DNA from: a virus
Virus record (IMG/VR): IMGVR_UViG_3300035659_000014
Location: 1 to 57,339 of that record
Strand: one strand, 5' to 3'
Length of the DNA: 57,339 bases
The notes beneath the pieces were generated by a model. The model searched no databases, was not told where the DNA came from, and saw only the letters and a list, made by a program, of their open reading frames with translations. Below, one piece after another: positions 41,299-49,489 of this stretch (position 1 is its first letter; every line of letters begins with the position of its first letter). The position numbers and the translations under genes are program-made.

Positions 41299-42110
41299 CA
41301 GCGTCCCGCGTAGTAGAGGGTGACCGCAGGGGTTACCCCGTTGATGAGCAGCTGGGCACTCATCGCGGTGACCACGCCGGTCCCATTATCCCCGCCCGAA
41401 TTCGCGCAGGTCATCAAGGCGTGTGCGGCCGTGTTCCCATCGACGGCGGTCTTCACCTGAGCGGCGGTGGAGAGCACGGCGGACACCGAGCGCAGCGTGA
41501 CGATGACAGCCGTCCCACCGACGACGGTCACTGCCTCGGTCGCGAGTTCCTTGCCTGGGTCCAGGTATGCGATCGAGAGGCTGTTGCCGCCCGTACCCGC
41601 CGTCACCGCCGTGAACACCATGTCGTTGTGGGTGCCCGTCAGGACCGTGGTGTAAGCCGCCGCAGTCGGCGCCGTGAAGGTCAGACAATTCCCGCGCACG
41701 TAGCGCGCTGGCTTGTCCTGCTCGTAGGATTGAACCGCGGCCGTGCACGTGATGTCTCCCGCGGAAATGTCATACCAGGTACTCCCGTCGTTGCTGCCCT
41801 GCAACCGATATGTGCACGTCGAGGCGTCCGCCGGGACAAGCTGAATCGAGTGGTGCTGTGCCACGCCGGTATCGAGTACGTCCGTCTGCCCGACGGCGGT
41901 CTGCGTCGTGAACGTCTTCGAGACGGTCCCGCAGAACAACCCGCCATTCGTGGTCGCGCCGATCGGCACGGCAGCGCCATCGGGGCCTGAGCCGAACAGC
42001 CGCATGGGACTTTGACTGGCGAGCGGATGGGGCCAGAGCAGGATGGTGAGCAGGACGAGCACTACGGCGCTTGCCGCCAACACCGTCACTATGTTCAAGG
42101 TGCGTCGCAT
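41298..42110 (-). CDS. Membrane-anchored beta-rich protein between portal and MuF
   Basis: 270 aa from ATG 42110 (AAGGAGACGACG upstream). A hydrophobic N-terminal segment (LNIVTVLAASAVVLVLLTILL) looks like a signal anchor or signal peptide, followed by beta-rich domains (CTYRLQGSNDGSTWYDIS; DMVFTAVTAGTGGNSLSIAY; GTAVIVTLRSVSAVLSTA). A secreted or membrane protein inside the head operon is unusual; it may be a decoration protein whose N-terminus is not a true signal. Confidence 0.6.
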   Translation of the reverse strand: MRRTLNIVTVLAASAVVLVLLTILLWPHPLASQSPMRLFGSGPDGAAVPIGATTNGGLFCGTVSKTFTTQTAVGQTDVLDTGVAQHHSIQLVPADASTCTYRLQGSNDGSTWYDISAGDITCTAAVQSYEQDKPARYVRGNCLTFTAPTAAAYTTVLTGTHNDMVFTAVTAGTGGNSLSIAYLDPGKELATEAVTVVGGTAVIVTLRSVSAVLSTAAQVKTAVDGNTAAHALMTCANSGGDNGTGVVTAMSAQLLINGVTPAVTLYYAGR

Positions 42111-42121
42111 CGTCGTCTCCT

Positions 42122-43729
42122 TCACTGGCCGGCCACTGCCGGCGCCTGGTCACCCGGTACGGGCATCGCGCCCGCCTGTTTCATCCGATCCACGAGCGCC
42201 TGACGTGCCGCCGCCAGCGGGGAGGCTTCCTCGGCTTGCTGATCGATCGCCGCCAGAATCTTGTTCTTCAAGTCGTCCGGCAGATCGGGCAGGAACTTGT
42301 CCACAAGTCGTTTCCGCAATTCCTGCTTGAACTCGATCGGCATCCCAAGGTTGAGCGCGGCTTGCGCTTCTTCGAGCAGATCCGCGAACGGCGTCACGTC
42401 GAAGGTGTCGGGGAAGCGCGTTTGAATGGCGTCCTTCATGTAGGCTTGCTCACCCTGGTCCGCGCCCTTGGTCGCCAGATAGAACAGTTTCGCAATCGCG
42501 TAATCGGCGCGCTCGATCTCGTCGGCGTACTGGGAGAGCTGCGTGTTCAAGTCTTCACGTTTCACCAACAACGAGCCAGTCGCTTCCGCATCGCGCGAGT
42601 CGGCTTCCCAGCCAATCCCGGCCAAGCGGAAGATCGCCCGCAGAAGTTTATCCTCGGCCCGCTCGTAGGCGGCCGTGTTCTCGGCGCCTGGCGACAGCAT
42701 CTCCGCCGGCTTGTGACTGAACAGGACGTTGCCTGTTCCGATCTGCTGACCGAGCAGGGCTTTCTCGCTTTCCACGGACCCCTCGTCCCCGATCGGGATA
42801 TTGATGATCGAGAACGTCTGCTTCCGCAACAGCTCGCGATGCTCCGAGATCAGGTTGTAGTAATCAATGAACAACGATGGATCGCCGAGCAGCGATGCAC
42901 CGATGAGCGGAATCAATGGCCGACGGTCGCCGAAGACGATGACAACCGGCAGGCAGCCGAATTGGTGCGCGCCCTGGTCGAGTTGTTTTCCGGTCTGGTC
43001 GTAGAGCCGCCACTCGTTCTCATCCACGTAGCGTACGCGGTACTGCGCGGTCTCGAACGGTTGGTCGAGGGCGGCGCGCGGCGCGGGTTCGAGAAACTTC
43101 ACGGCCTTCAACACGCCGAGCTCATCGACCCAATCCGGCACATCGATCGGCGTATACGTACGCAGGAATGGTTGCGGGGCATCGGCGGCCGTGCGTGTCT
43201 CGCCTGACGTAGGGGCCGCCTGCTTGGGCCGGTCCATGTAGAGATACACATGCCCGAATGTCGCGATACCCGCCCAAATCTGCGGCCAGAAATCATCGAT
43301 GTCCAGGCCGGCGCCATCCACGTTTGTCCACCACTTTTCGATCGGCGTCTCGCCCGTCTTGCTCCGCTTCGTGCCCCCGCCCATGATCCGCGTCGGACCC
43401 TGGCGGAACAGCGAGCCGGAGAACGCCTTGACGATCTTGCGCGCCCAGTTCTCGTACCGGGCGAGCCGACGCCGTTCGAGCAGTTTTGCCGTCGGCATCC
43501 GCGGGTTGGGGTTCTCAATCCAGGTTGTCGTTTCGATCTGCGTGTCCGGATCTGTAGTCTTGACCTTGGCCGAATGGTCGCGCCACTCGCGCGGATGCGG
43601 AATCAGGTAGGTGCCGTCGGTGAACCCTCCGATCCCCTCGAAGGCATGCGCGAGCTTCTGCCAGATCGGGAGCCACGCCTGGTAGAGCGGGTGCTGATAC
43701 TGCGTGAAGCGCTTGCCCGTTAGAGCCAT
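42122..43729 (-). CDS. Portal protein
   Basis: 535 aa from ATG 43729. WARKIVKAFSGSLFRQGPTRI, then the long helical wing region (LISEHRELLRKQTFSIINIPI), TGNVLFSHKPAEMLSPG and DEIERADYAIAKLFYLATKG are typical of DUF4055-type portals. It forms the dodecameric gate for DNA packaging. Overlaps the terminase end by 10 bp. Confidence 0.85.
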   Translation of the reverse strand: MALTGKRFTQYQHPLYQAWLPIWQKLAHAFEGIGGFTDGTYLIPHPREWRDHSAKVKTTDPDTQIETTTWIENPNPRMPTAKLLERRRLARYENWARKIVKAFSGSLFRQGPTRIMGGGTKRSKTGETPIEKWWTNVDGAGLDIDDFWPQIWAGIATFGHVYLYMDRPKQAAPTSGETRTAADAPQPFLRTYTPIDVPDWVDELGVLKAVKFLEPAPRAALDQPFETAQYRVRYVDENEWRLYDQTGKQLDQGAHQFGCLPVVIVFGDRRPLIPLIGASLLGDPSLFIDYYNLISEHRELLRKQTFSIINIPIGDEGSVESEKALLGQQIGTGNVLFSHKPAEMLSPGAENTAAYERAEDKLLRAIFRLAGIGWEADSRDAEATGSLLVKREDLNTQLSQYADEIERADYAIAKLFYLATKGADQGEQAYMKDAIQTRFPDTFDVTPFADLLEEAQAALNLGMPIEFKQELRKRLVDKFLPDLPDDLKNKILAAIDQQAEEASPLAAARQALVDRMKQAGAMPVPGDQAPAVAGQ

Positions 43730-45162
43730 GACAGGTTCACCGGACCATCGGACCCGGACGTGCGCAACCGCCCGCCCGGGAACTCCACCGCGATCCAGTA
43801 GCCCAGGGCATCCGCCGGGTGCGTGTGCGTCTCGCCCTGTTTCTTCTCGAGCGCCTCGGTGCCGCTCTTGATCTTCGTCATCTGCAGCGAGCGCACGAGC
43901 GGGCGTGTCATGCAATCGCGCGCCGGCAGGGTCTTGCGAATGAAGAGCCGCATCTGTCCGAGCGCGTTCAGGAATGACGTGTTGACCGCGTTCAGGCGGG
44001 TCGCGACCGGCGGATTGCGCGTCGGGACCTTCGTCGTCAGCGGGCCGATCGTCGCCAAGCGCTCGCGGATGATCTCGTAATTGCTCTTTATGCTCGTGGT
44101 GGTGCGATTCTTCCCCGTCTCATCGCCGTAGATCACAATCCCCGGGGGCCACTTCGGGTAGCGCCGCACGATCTCATCGCAGGTTTCCATGACCGTGGAC
44201 CCGCCGTAGATCGTGATCCCATCGATGACACGCGCCTCGGGGCCGAAGGGCCCGGGCGACTGCTGCCCGATCACGCACGTCATGGGATCGACGTTGAAAT
44301 CGAACGTCAGGCGTAGCGGCAGTGCCGGCAGGATCAGTACGTCCGGGCGCCAGTGGACTTCCGCATCGAACATCGGGTAGGCGAGCGCGCCCGTCACATT
44401 CACGGCTCGTCCGCCCAGATAGACGAGTGCCTCGGCTTCCGTCAAGTGCGCGCGAATCTGGCGCACGAACTCCGGGTTCGCCCGCATCAGTTCGACGTTC
44501 TGCTGCGTCTCCATGACATACAGCCGATACTTCGCTTCCCGGTCGGCGCCGAAGTAATCCTGCAGGTACGTGATGCCCTCGGGCGTGCCGGCCGCCACCT
44601 TCTGCCGCAGCCGGGCCCGGACGTGGCGCACGCGCGCGCAGGTGTTGCGCCAGGCTTCATGGCTGATGGAATGGGGCTCGTCCGTCCCTGCAAACGCCAT
44701 GTTGGGACCGCGAATCCGCTCAGGCGCCTCGGCGGACACGAACTGAATTGGCCCGCCGCCGATCCATGACAGGACGTGCTTCGTCTGGTGATAGTGAAAT
44801 TGGTCGGCCGTGAGAAACCACGGCTCGCCGGTTGTCGGGTCCAGATCGATGAGCGTCGGCAGGATCGTCTCATCGACATGCCCGTACTCAGGGACGGTCC
44901 ACAGACCGGGCAGCGGCCGGTTGATCGCGGAGAGCCTGAGCATCTTCGCGAGCAACGTCATCGTCTTGCCGGCGCCCCATCCACCCTGTAGCAACAGGTT
45001 CCCGTCCGCCGTGTCGTCGTCGAAGAACAGCTCCTGCGGCGTGTCCGGAATGGGCGCCCAACGAAACGCGAGTCGGCCATTCGCGTTGATGACGGCCATC
45101 GTCAGGAGTCCCCAAGCCGCAATCGCCACGAGCAGCGCCAAGCGCACACGTCGCACACTCAT
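43720..45162 (-). CDS. terL: Terminase large subunit
   Basis: 480 aa. ATPase: Walker A QGGWGAGKTMTLL, Walker B region MAFAGTDEPH. Nuclease: RLTFDFNVDP, IVIYGDETGKNRTTT and THPADALGYWIAVE supply the acidic triad. Motor and headful or cos cutting enzyme. ATG 45162 overlaps the TerS stop as ATGA, but gives an N-terminal hydrophobic stretch (LALLVAIAAWGLLTMAVI); ATG at codon 22 would remove most of it and may be the real start. Confidence 0.9.
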   Translation of the reverse strand: MSVRRVRLALLVAIAAWGLLTMAVINANGRLAFRWAPIPDTPQELFFDDDTADGNLLLQGGWGAGKTMTLLAKMLRLSAINRPLPGLWTVPEYGHVDETILPTLIDLDPTTGEPWFLTADQFHYHQTKHVLSWIGGGPIQFVSAEAPERIRGPNMAFAGTDEPHSISHEAWRNTCARVRHVRARLRQKVAAGTPEGITYLQDYFGADREAKYRLYVMETQQNVELMRANPEFVRQIRAHLTEAEALVYLGGRAVNVTGALAYPMFDAEVHWRPDVLILPALPLRLTFDFNVDPMTCVIGQQSPGPFGPEARVIDGITIYGGSTVMETCDEIVRRYPKWPPGIVIYGDETGKNRTTTSIKSNYEIIRERLATIGPLTTKVPTRNPPVATRLNAVNTSFLNALGQMRLFIRKTLPARDCMTRPLVRSLQMTKIKSGTEALEKKQGETHTHPADALGYWIAVEFPGGRLRTSGSDGPVNLSWL

Positions 45163-45653
45163 TGCCCCTCCGGGGTTTTCAGCCCGCCATCCGGCAAGTA
45201 CCGGCCGCCGAAGACGACCGACGTGACGGCGATCGGGATCGAGCCGCCGCCCGGTCCGCCGATTTCAACGTGGTCGCGATACTTCTGCGGCTTCTCCGCT
45301 CTCAGTCGCGCCAGCAGAAGCATGTCCGAGTACTTTCTGACCGCTCCGCAGACCTTCCCCTGGTAGAACGCCGGCTCCAACCAGCCCTCAATCGCCCGTC
45401 GATCGGCTTCCCGCTCCAGCAGATCAGCCCGCTGCTCCCTGGCGTCCTCGAATGCCTTGACGTAGGCAGCATCCACCTCCAGCCAGTTGTAGTGCGTGCG
45501 CCGGCCGATTTTCGCTTTGAGACTCGCGTGGTAGACCGTGCCCTCCAGCATGTAGGCATCAAGGAATGCCCGCTGCAGATTTTCGGTGGTAGGTGGTTCG
45601 TGTGCCACGGAATGCGCCGTCACACGCCGAGCAGATTTCTTGCGCGTCGTCAC
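45159..45653 (-). CDS. terS: Terminase small subunit-like DNA-binding protein
   Basis: 164 aa from GTG 45653. Basic N-terminus, then a helix-turn-helix-like region (NLQRAFLDAYMLEGTVYHAS, IGRRTHYNWLEVDAAYVKA) and a helical oligomerisation part (ADLLEREADRRAIEGWL). Recognises phage DNA for packaging. No ribosome site; a -10 hexamer ends 7 nt before the GTG, suggesting a leaderless late transcript. Confidence 0.8.
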   Translation of the reverse strand: MTTRKKSARRVTAHSVAHEPPTTENLQRAFLDAYMLEGTVYHASLKAKIGRRTHYNWLEVDAAYVKAFEDAREQRADLLEREADRRAIEGWLEPAFYQGKVCGAVRKYSDMLLLARLRAEKPQKYRDHVEIGGPGGGSIPIAVTSVVFGGRYLPDGGLKTPEGQ

Positions 45654-45660
45654 GCCGATG

Positions 45661-45689
45661 ATCGTACACCCGAGTTGGAATAGTGTTTA
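45661..45689 (-). promoter_or_regulatory. Putative late promoter upstream of TerS
   Basis: Minus strand TAAACA (45689-45684), 17-nt spacer, TACGAT (45666-45661), then 7 nt to GTG 45653. Expected to drive the packaging/head operon from its first codon. Confidence 0.5.
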
Positions 45690-45711
45690 CGAAACCCCCG
45701 GCGGGACGGAT

Positions 45712-45933
45712 TCAGTTCGAGGAAACCGTTGGGGTATTGATGACCGAACGGGCGCGGAACGTGGTGCCCTCGCCGACTTCGGCGGTCGCATCGTTGACGG
45801 CTGCGCAGAAGAACTGCCCGACCGTGAGCGAGCACGCGGTAGCGGCACGTCGTACCAAGTCGTACTCAGACTGACTCAGACGAAACGCGATGACTCTCAC
45901 AAGCGGCTCACCGCGAAGAGGCGGACGTGACAT
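45712..45933 (-). CDS. Ribbon-helix-helix-like protein
   Basis: 73 aa. VRVIAFRLSQSEYDLVRRAATACSLT then VGQFFCAAVND, matching plasmid and phage RHH/CopG-like modules. Site GGAAGGATT. Sits right before the putative late promoter, so it may regulate it. Confidence 0.65.
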   Translation of the reverse strand: MSRPPLRGEPLVRVIAFRLSQSEYDLVRRAATACSLTVGQFFCAAVNDATAEVGEGTTFRARSVINTPTVSSN

Positions 45934-45998
45934 GTCGAATCCTTCCGATTCTATCGTGCGCCGAAGCGCCCTTTACCCGACCTTGCCATACCCCAGGT

Positions 45999-46502
45999 CT
46001 ACAGATTCCCCTTGACCGCATCCAGCATCTTCGCAAGCGGTAGTTTGTCGTTCGCTTCTCGGACCGCGCCTTCGAGCTTCAGCATCGTCTGCGACCGCGT
46101 GACGTGCCGCAAAATCCCGAACACGCTGAGGCCGGCGTTGTGCTGGACCTTCGTGTCATTCGGCAGTGCCGCGAAGTCCTGCACGGAGCTCATCTCACGC
46201 GCGCCCATCGTCGCGGTTCGGCGAATGTGTCTCAGCCGCTGGCCAGCGGTTCCCACGATCCCGTGATCGTCCAGTCGCTTCAGCCCAACGTCGGTCACGA
46301 CGCCGAAGACGATCCGATCCTGCGCGAGCAACCGCCGACGCGCCGAGTGCAGAATGTGTCGCGCGCCGTTCTGCACGTCACGACCGATGGCCTTCGAAAG
46401 TTCCTCGTACGACACGATGGTGCCGACGGCCGATGCTCTCAGGGTGCGTTCGAGCACCTGCGTATCGACGCTGAGTTCTGGGACCGCTCGCTTCTCTGCC
46501 AT
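45999..46502 (-). CDS. Prophage-type hypothetical protein
   Basis: 167 aa from ATG 46502 (CAAGGAGATTTTC upstream). VLERTLRASAVGTIVSYEELSKAIGRD, GIVGTAGQRLRHIRRTA and LPNDTKVQHNAGLSVFG resemble a protein family common in prophages, with a winged-helix-like N-terminus. Function unknown. Confidence 0.7.
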   Translation of the reverse strand: MAEKRAVPELSVDTQVLERTLRASAVGTIVSYEELSKAIGRDVQNGARHILHSARRRLLAQDRIVFGVVTDVGLKRLDDHGIVGTAGQRLRHIRRTATMGAREMSSVQDFAALPNDTKVQHNAGLSVFGILRHVTRSQTMLKLEGAVREANDKLPLAKMLDAVKGNL

Positions 46503-46781
46503 GATGAAAATCTCCTTGTCTTGCGTTACCAGGCCGTGCCAAGTCATGCCGGGCCACGTCGGAACGGGCCACGTCCTGTCATGTCCCATCGCGCCATGCC
46601 ATGTCCGCTTTTGGGCGCCGCCCCTGGCCGTCGGCCGACAGCCTGCCCGCCTTTCCGTACGGGTGTGGGACGGCGCCCAAACTGGATCCGCTGCTACCTC
46701 GGTGCTACTAACCGCTCGGGCTGTCCGCTCGGGGCCGCCGCCGTTGCACCTTTGAGCCCGGTCGGTTCGCCATCATGCCCT
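46503..46781. other. Non-coding region with nested inverted repeats
   Basis: An 11-bp perfect inverted repeat TTTGGGCGCCG (46610-46620) / CGGCGCCCAAA (46671-46681) encloses two smaller palindromes (GTCGGCCGAC and CCGTACGG). Downstream, 46535-46608 is a run of related ACGTGGCCC / CATGNC motifs. It could be a terminator, structured RNA or protein-binding site; no secure gene (a 22-aa ORF at about 46777 is too weak). Confidence 0.45.
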
Positions 46782-46994
46782 TTACCTGGCTCCTGTACGT
46801 TTCCCCTGGTCGACCCTCAGCTGCGCCAACGATCGCTCGGCTTTCACCGCTCGGTCCAGGCGGTCGACGTGCTCGTACCCGAGATCCCACCACATCCAGC
46901 CGGACGATGTTGGCGGGTACGGGTTCGTTCGAGGCTGGTTGTCTCCGCGCGCACGACAGCCTTCCCGGAAGTAGTCCTGGTTGAGCATCAGCAT
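46782..46994 (-). CDS. RMF/CrpP-like small protein
   Basis: 70 aa. DYFREGCRARGDNQPRTNPYP, then SSGWMWWDLGYEHVD, resembles the ribosome-modulation-factor-like fold (G..AR..G...NPYP...W..W..GY). Such proteins may bind ribosomes or, as with CrpP, be carried by mobile elements. Site GAGGCGAGAAC. Assignment by pattern only. Confidence 0.6.
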   Translation of the reverse strand: MLMLNQDYFREGCRARGDNQPRTNPYPPTSSGWMWWDLGYEHVDRLDRAVKAERSLAQLRVDQGKRTGAR

Positions 46995-47037
46995 GTTCTC
47001 GCCTCATTCGCTCTTGGCCCAAAAACCCTCGACCAGC

Positions 47038-47271
47038 TCACCACGCCGCGGGGACCGCATCGGCCTCGAAGAATGTGGCCGTCCGTCGTTGGATGACCGT
47101 CCCCCCGCAGCCGCAGCGCCAAGTCTCGACGAGCTGCCCCATCAATCCGGGATCGGTGCGCTCATCCGCATCCGGTCCGAGGGCCTCGTCAACGTCCGCC
47201 GCGATCCCATTGGCCATCTCGTCATCGACCAGGGGGAGGGGCGTCTGGTCGTCGTGCTGGTCGTTCGGCAT
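47038..47271 (-). CDS. Small acidic protein with zinc-ribbon-like segment
   Basis: 77 aa, acidic (VDDEMANGIAADVDEALGPD) then WRCGCGGTVIQRRTATFFEA. Clear site GGAGGAGCGC. No family. Confidence 0.6.
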   Translation of the reverse strand: MPNDQHDDQTPLPLVDDEMANGIAADVDEALGPDADERTDPGLMGQLVETWRCGCGGTVIQRRTATFFEADAVPAAW

Positions 47272-47357
47272 GCGCTCCTCCCTCGCTTGAGCTACTTAGT
47301 CCCTACTTGGATGCCGATCGCCCCGCCTGAGCCAACCTGAGCGGTTTTTCAGGCATC

Positions 47358-47663
47358 CTAGCTGCTGACCCCGATCACCGCCAGCGCTTCGTCCACGTTC
47401 CACACGAGATCCACGTCAGCGCCAGCCCTCGCAGCAGCCTCAACCCAATCGCACTCCGCATCAGTCAATCCGCGCTGGCTCAGTGGCTTTGAGCCATCCT
47501 TGACCTCCAGCACGCGCCAGCATCCGCGGTAGCCGACGAGCAAATCAGGGCAGCCTCGACCGACTCCGGCGAGTGACTGGACATGCGCCCCGCACTTCCT
47601 GAGTGCCTGGACGATCTCGGCTTGGTTCCGATCGACCCGCTGCCGCTGGCCTCGCTGAATCAT
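47358..47663 (-). CDS. VRR-NUC-like PD-(D/E)XK nuclease
   Basis: 101 aa from ATG 47663 (GAGGGGATTCG upstream). VDRNQAEIVQALRKCGAHVQ, GVGRGCPDLLVGYRGCWRVLEVKDG supplies the PD...ExK active site, then LTDAECDWVEAAARAGADVD. Phage VRR-NUC proteins are structure-specific nucleases, here probably resolving recombination or replication forks. ATGA overlap with the methylase upstream. Confidence 0.85.
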   Translation of the reverse strand: MIQRGQRQRVDRNQAEIVQALRKCGAHVQSLAGVGRGCPDLLVGYRGCWRVLEVKDGSKPLSQRGLTDAECDWVEAAARAGADVDLVWNVDEALAVIGVSS

Positions 47664-48247
47664 CGAATCCCCTCTGGTGCGACAGTGGGCTGTCCGAGGT
47701 CCTCGGTACCGAGCGGTAATCCAACATTTCCATTCAGCCATCGCCGATACTTTAGGGCGGGACCTCGCGTGAAGTCCAGCACCGGAACCGGCTTCTCTCG
47801 GGCGACGACGCGCCACTCGATCAGACAACGACACGCACAACTATCGCCGACCCGCACCAACCAGCTTCGCTCACGCCTCATCCCTGAATCGGGCGCTACC
47901 CACTGCGTGTGAAACCAGATCACGTGCTCACGCGCAACGAACGCGGCACCCCGAATCAGCATCTGTTTCATCTGCTGGTTGATACCGGCGTACGGCGGAT
48001 CCAGGATCACGACGTCAAAACTATCCCGGCGAAAGGGCGGCAGCCAAGCGTCGCCTCGGACGTCAGGTCTCGTCGTCGGGTCAATGTCGAGTTTCGTTCC
48101 CCACCTCGCTAACCCGCCGAACAGTTGGAGCGTCGTCCGCCCCTTCGTGATCTCGCGGAGCAGCTTCTCCACGACCGGCGGATACGACCAGCGATTCGAC
48201 GCGCCTGCCCGATTATTGGGACACCACAACGTCTCAGGGCGATTCAT
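47660..48247 (-). CDS. DNA methyltransferase-like protein (DPPY motif)
   Basis: 195 aa from ATG 48247. LQLFGGLARWGTKLDIDP (SAM-binding region), DSFDVVILDPPYAGINQQM (catalytic DPPY) and HVIWFHTQWVAP. It resembles small adenine-specific methylases carried by phages as orphan enzymes against host restriction or for regulation. Specificity cannot be predicted. Confidence 0.75.
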   Translation of the reverse strand: MNRPETLWCPNNRAGASNRWSYPPVVEKLLREITKGRTTLQLFGGLARWGTKLDIDPTTRPDVRGDAWLPPFRRDSFDVVILDPPYAGINQQMKQMLIRGAAFVAREHVIWFHTQWVAPDSGMRRERSWLVRVGDSCACRCLIEWRVVAREKPVPVLDFTRGPALKYRRWLNGNVGLPLGTEDLGQPTVAPEGIR

Positions 48248-48632
48248 GCGCTCCCCTCCGCCGCGAGACGTGATACCGGCAACGCCGGGGCGACTGGCAC
48301 ACGATCCGCTGGCCCCGGGCATTGACCCGACGTACCTGGCACGCATCCCGCTGGAATGTTCTGCCACACGCTGCGCACGTCACGGTGACGAGCACCGTCT
48401 CGGGCATCTTCCTCCGCTGGTACAACCGCGGTGCTGATCGCCCATCGCCGGTGCGCTGCTCGCCGATCATGGCGACCCCCCTGGGGTTGCTCGGCATCTC
48501 GGGCGTGCAAAGATCGCCGGCTGAGCACACGATGTCTACCTCGTGCAGATCCCGCAGGATGAGCGCCCGGCAGTATGGCTGGGCCTCGGATTCGGAGTAC
48601 AGGGCGGAGTAGTCGTAAGTCATGAGTGCCAT
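48234..48632 (-). CDS. Zinc-finger hypothetical protein
   Basis: 132 aa from ATG 48632. MALMTYDYSALYSESEAQPY, then VTCAACGRTFQRDACQVRRV...CQSPRRC, a Cys-rich DNA-binding-like C-terminus. Unknown; overlaps both neighbours slightly. Confidence 0.6.
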   Translation of the reverse strand: MALMTYDYSALYSESEAQPYCRALILRDLHEVDIVCSAGDLCTPEMPSNPRGVAMIGEQRTGDGRSAPRLYQRRKMPETVLVTVTCAACGRTFQRDACQVRRVNARGQRIVCQSPRRCRYHVSRRRGAHESP

Positions 48633-49489
48633 TCTCGTACCCTCAGATCCGCCGGCCATTCAGTCGGATCCGCCCCCTTGCCCGTAATCGTTCTGAAAAT
48701 TCTGTCGCGCTCGGCGATGCCATCACGGACGGGGTTTGCCCCAAGTTGTTTTACGTACACTGACACGCCCGCCGCTTGGCACTGCTGGATGATGCTGCGA
48801 ATCCAAGCCGTGTCGCAAGGCCGCGCCTTTGGGCCCGATTCACCTCCAACGATCACGCCGTCGAGATGTTCATTCGGAACTTGGACTGGCACGACGTCGC
48901 CGTGTCGATCGCGCTCGCCCTCGCAATGCCACCCCCGAAGCCAGCCAGAAGACGAATGAACATCGCCGTCAAGATCCACCGGTTCAAGTAGCGGCTCGAG
49001 ACTTGCGATGCGCTTCGCCGCCGGCGTCTCGAGTAGCAGCGGCACGAACAGGTTGGCATCCGCCTGCGTCGAACAGGACACGCCGAGCGTCAGATTTCTG
49101 GGCATCGGAAACGCCGAGGTCCATATCTCTGCAAACCCGCGCGCCCGTCCCGGCCGCTTCGTCAAAACGATGTATTCGTGTTGCGGCGCCGACGTGCTGA
49201 TGGTCACGAAGACATCGTTGACGAACGCGAACGGCACGTCCTCGTGAAACAAATCGCCCATACTGCACACCAAGACGCGCCGCGGCTTTCTCCAGCCGCA
49301 GGGCAGAGCGAGCCGATCCATGTGCAGCACGATCTCCGAAAAGTCGCGGCCCTTCCACGATCCCATGCCGCGACGCGCGAAGGCCCGGGCGTAGCAGTGC
49401 TTGCAGCCCTCGGCAACCGGCGTACACCCATTCACCGGGTTCCAACTCGCCCCACCGTCCAGCCATTCGATCGCGCTCTTGTCGCTCAT
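48620..49489 (-). CDS. DUF5131 / phage Gp37-Gp68 family protein
   Basis: 289 aa. SAIEWLDGGASWNPVNGCTPVAEGCKHCYA is the family signature with the C-x7-C-x2-C-like cluster; VLVCSMGDLFHEDVP, GVSCSTQADANLFVP and VIVGGESGPKARPCD follow. Probably a radical-SAM-like or iron-sulfur protein acting on nucleic acid; substrate unknown. Site GGGGAGGGGAC. Confidence 0.85.
   Translation of the reverse strand: MSDKSAIEWLDGGASWNPVNGCTPVAEGCKHCYARAFARRGMGSWKGRDFSEIVLHMDRLALPCGWRKPRRVLVCSMGDLFHEDVPFAFVNDVFVTISTSAPQHEYIVLTKRPGRARGFAEIWTSAFPMPRNLTLGVSCSTQADANLFVPLLLETPAAKRIASLEPLLEPVDLDGDVHSSSGWLRGWHCEGERDRHGDVVPVQVPNEHLDGVIVGGESGPKARPCDTAWIRSIIQQCQAAGVSVYVKQLGANPVRDGIAERDRIFRTITGKGADPTEWPADLRVREWHS

Noticed and set aside
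46535-46608. CRISPR-like or iteron repeats
   Set aside because: The words CATGNC and ACGTGGCCC recur irregularly without constant spacing; I call it low complexity. No CRISPR array was seen anywhere in the window.
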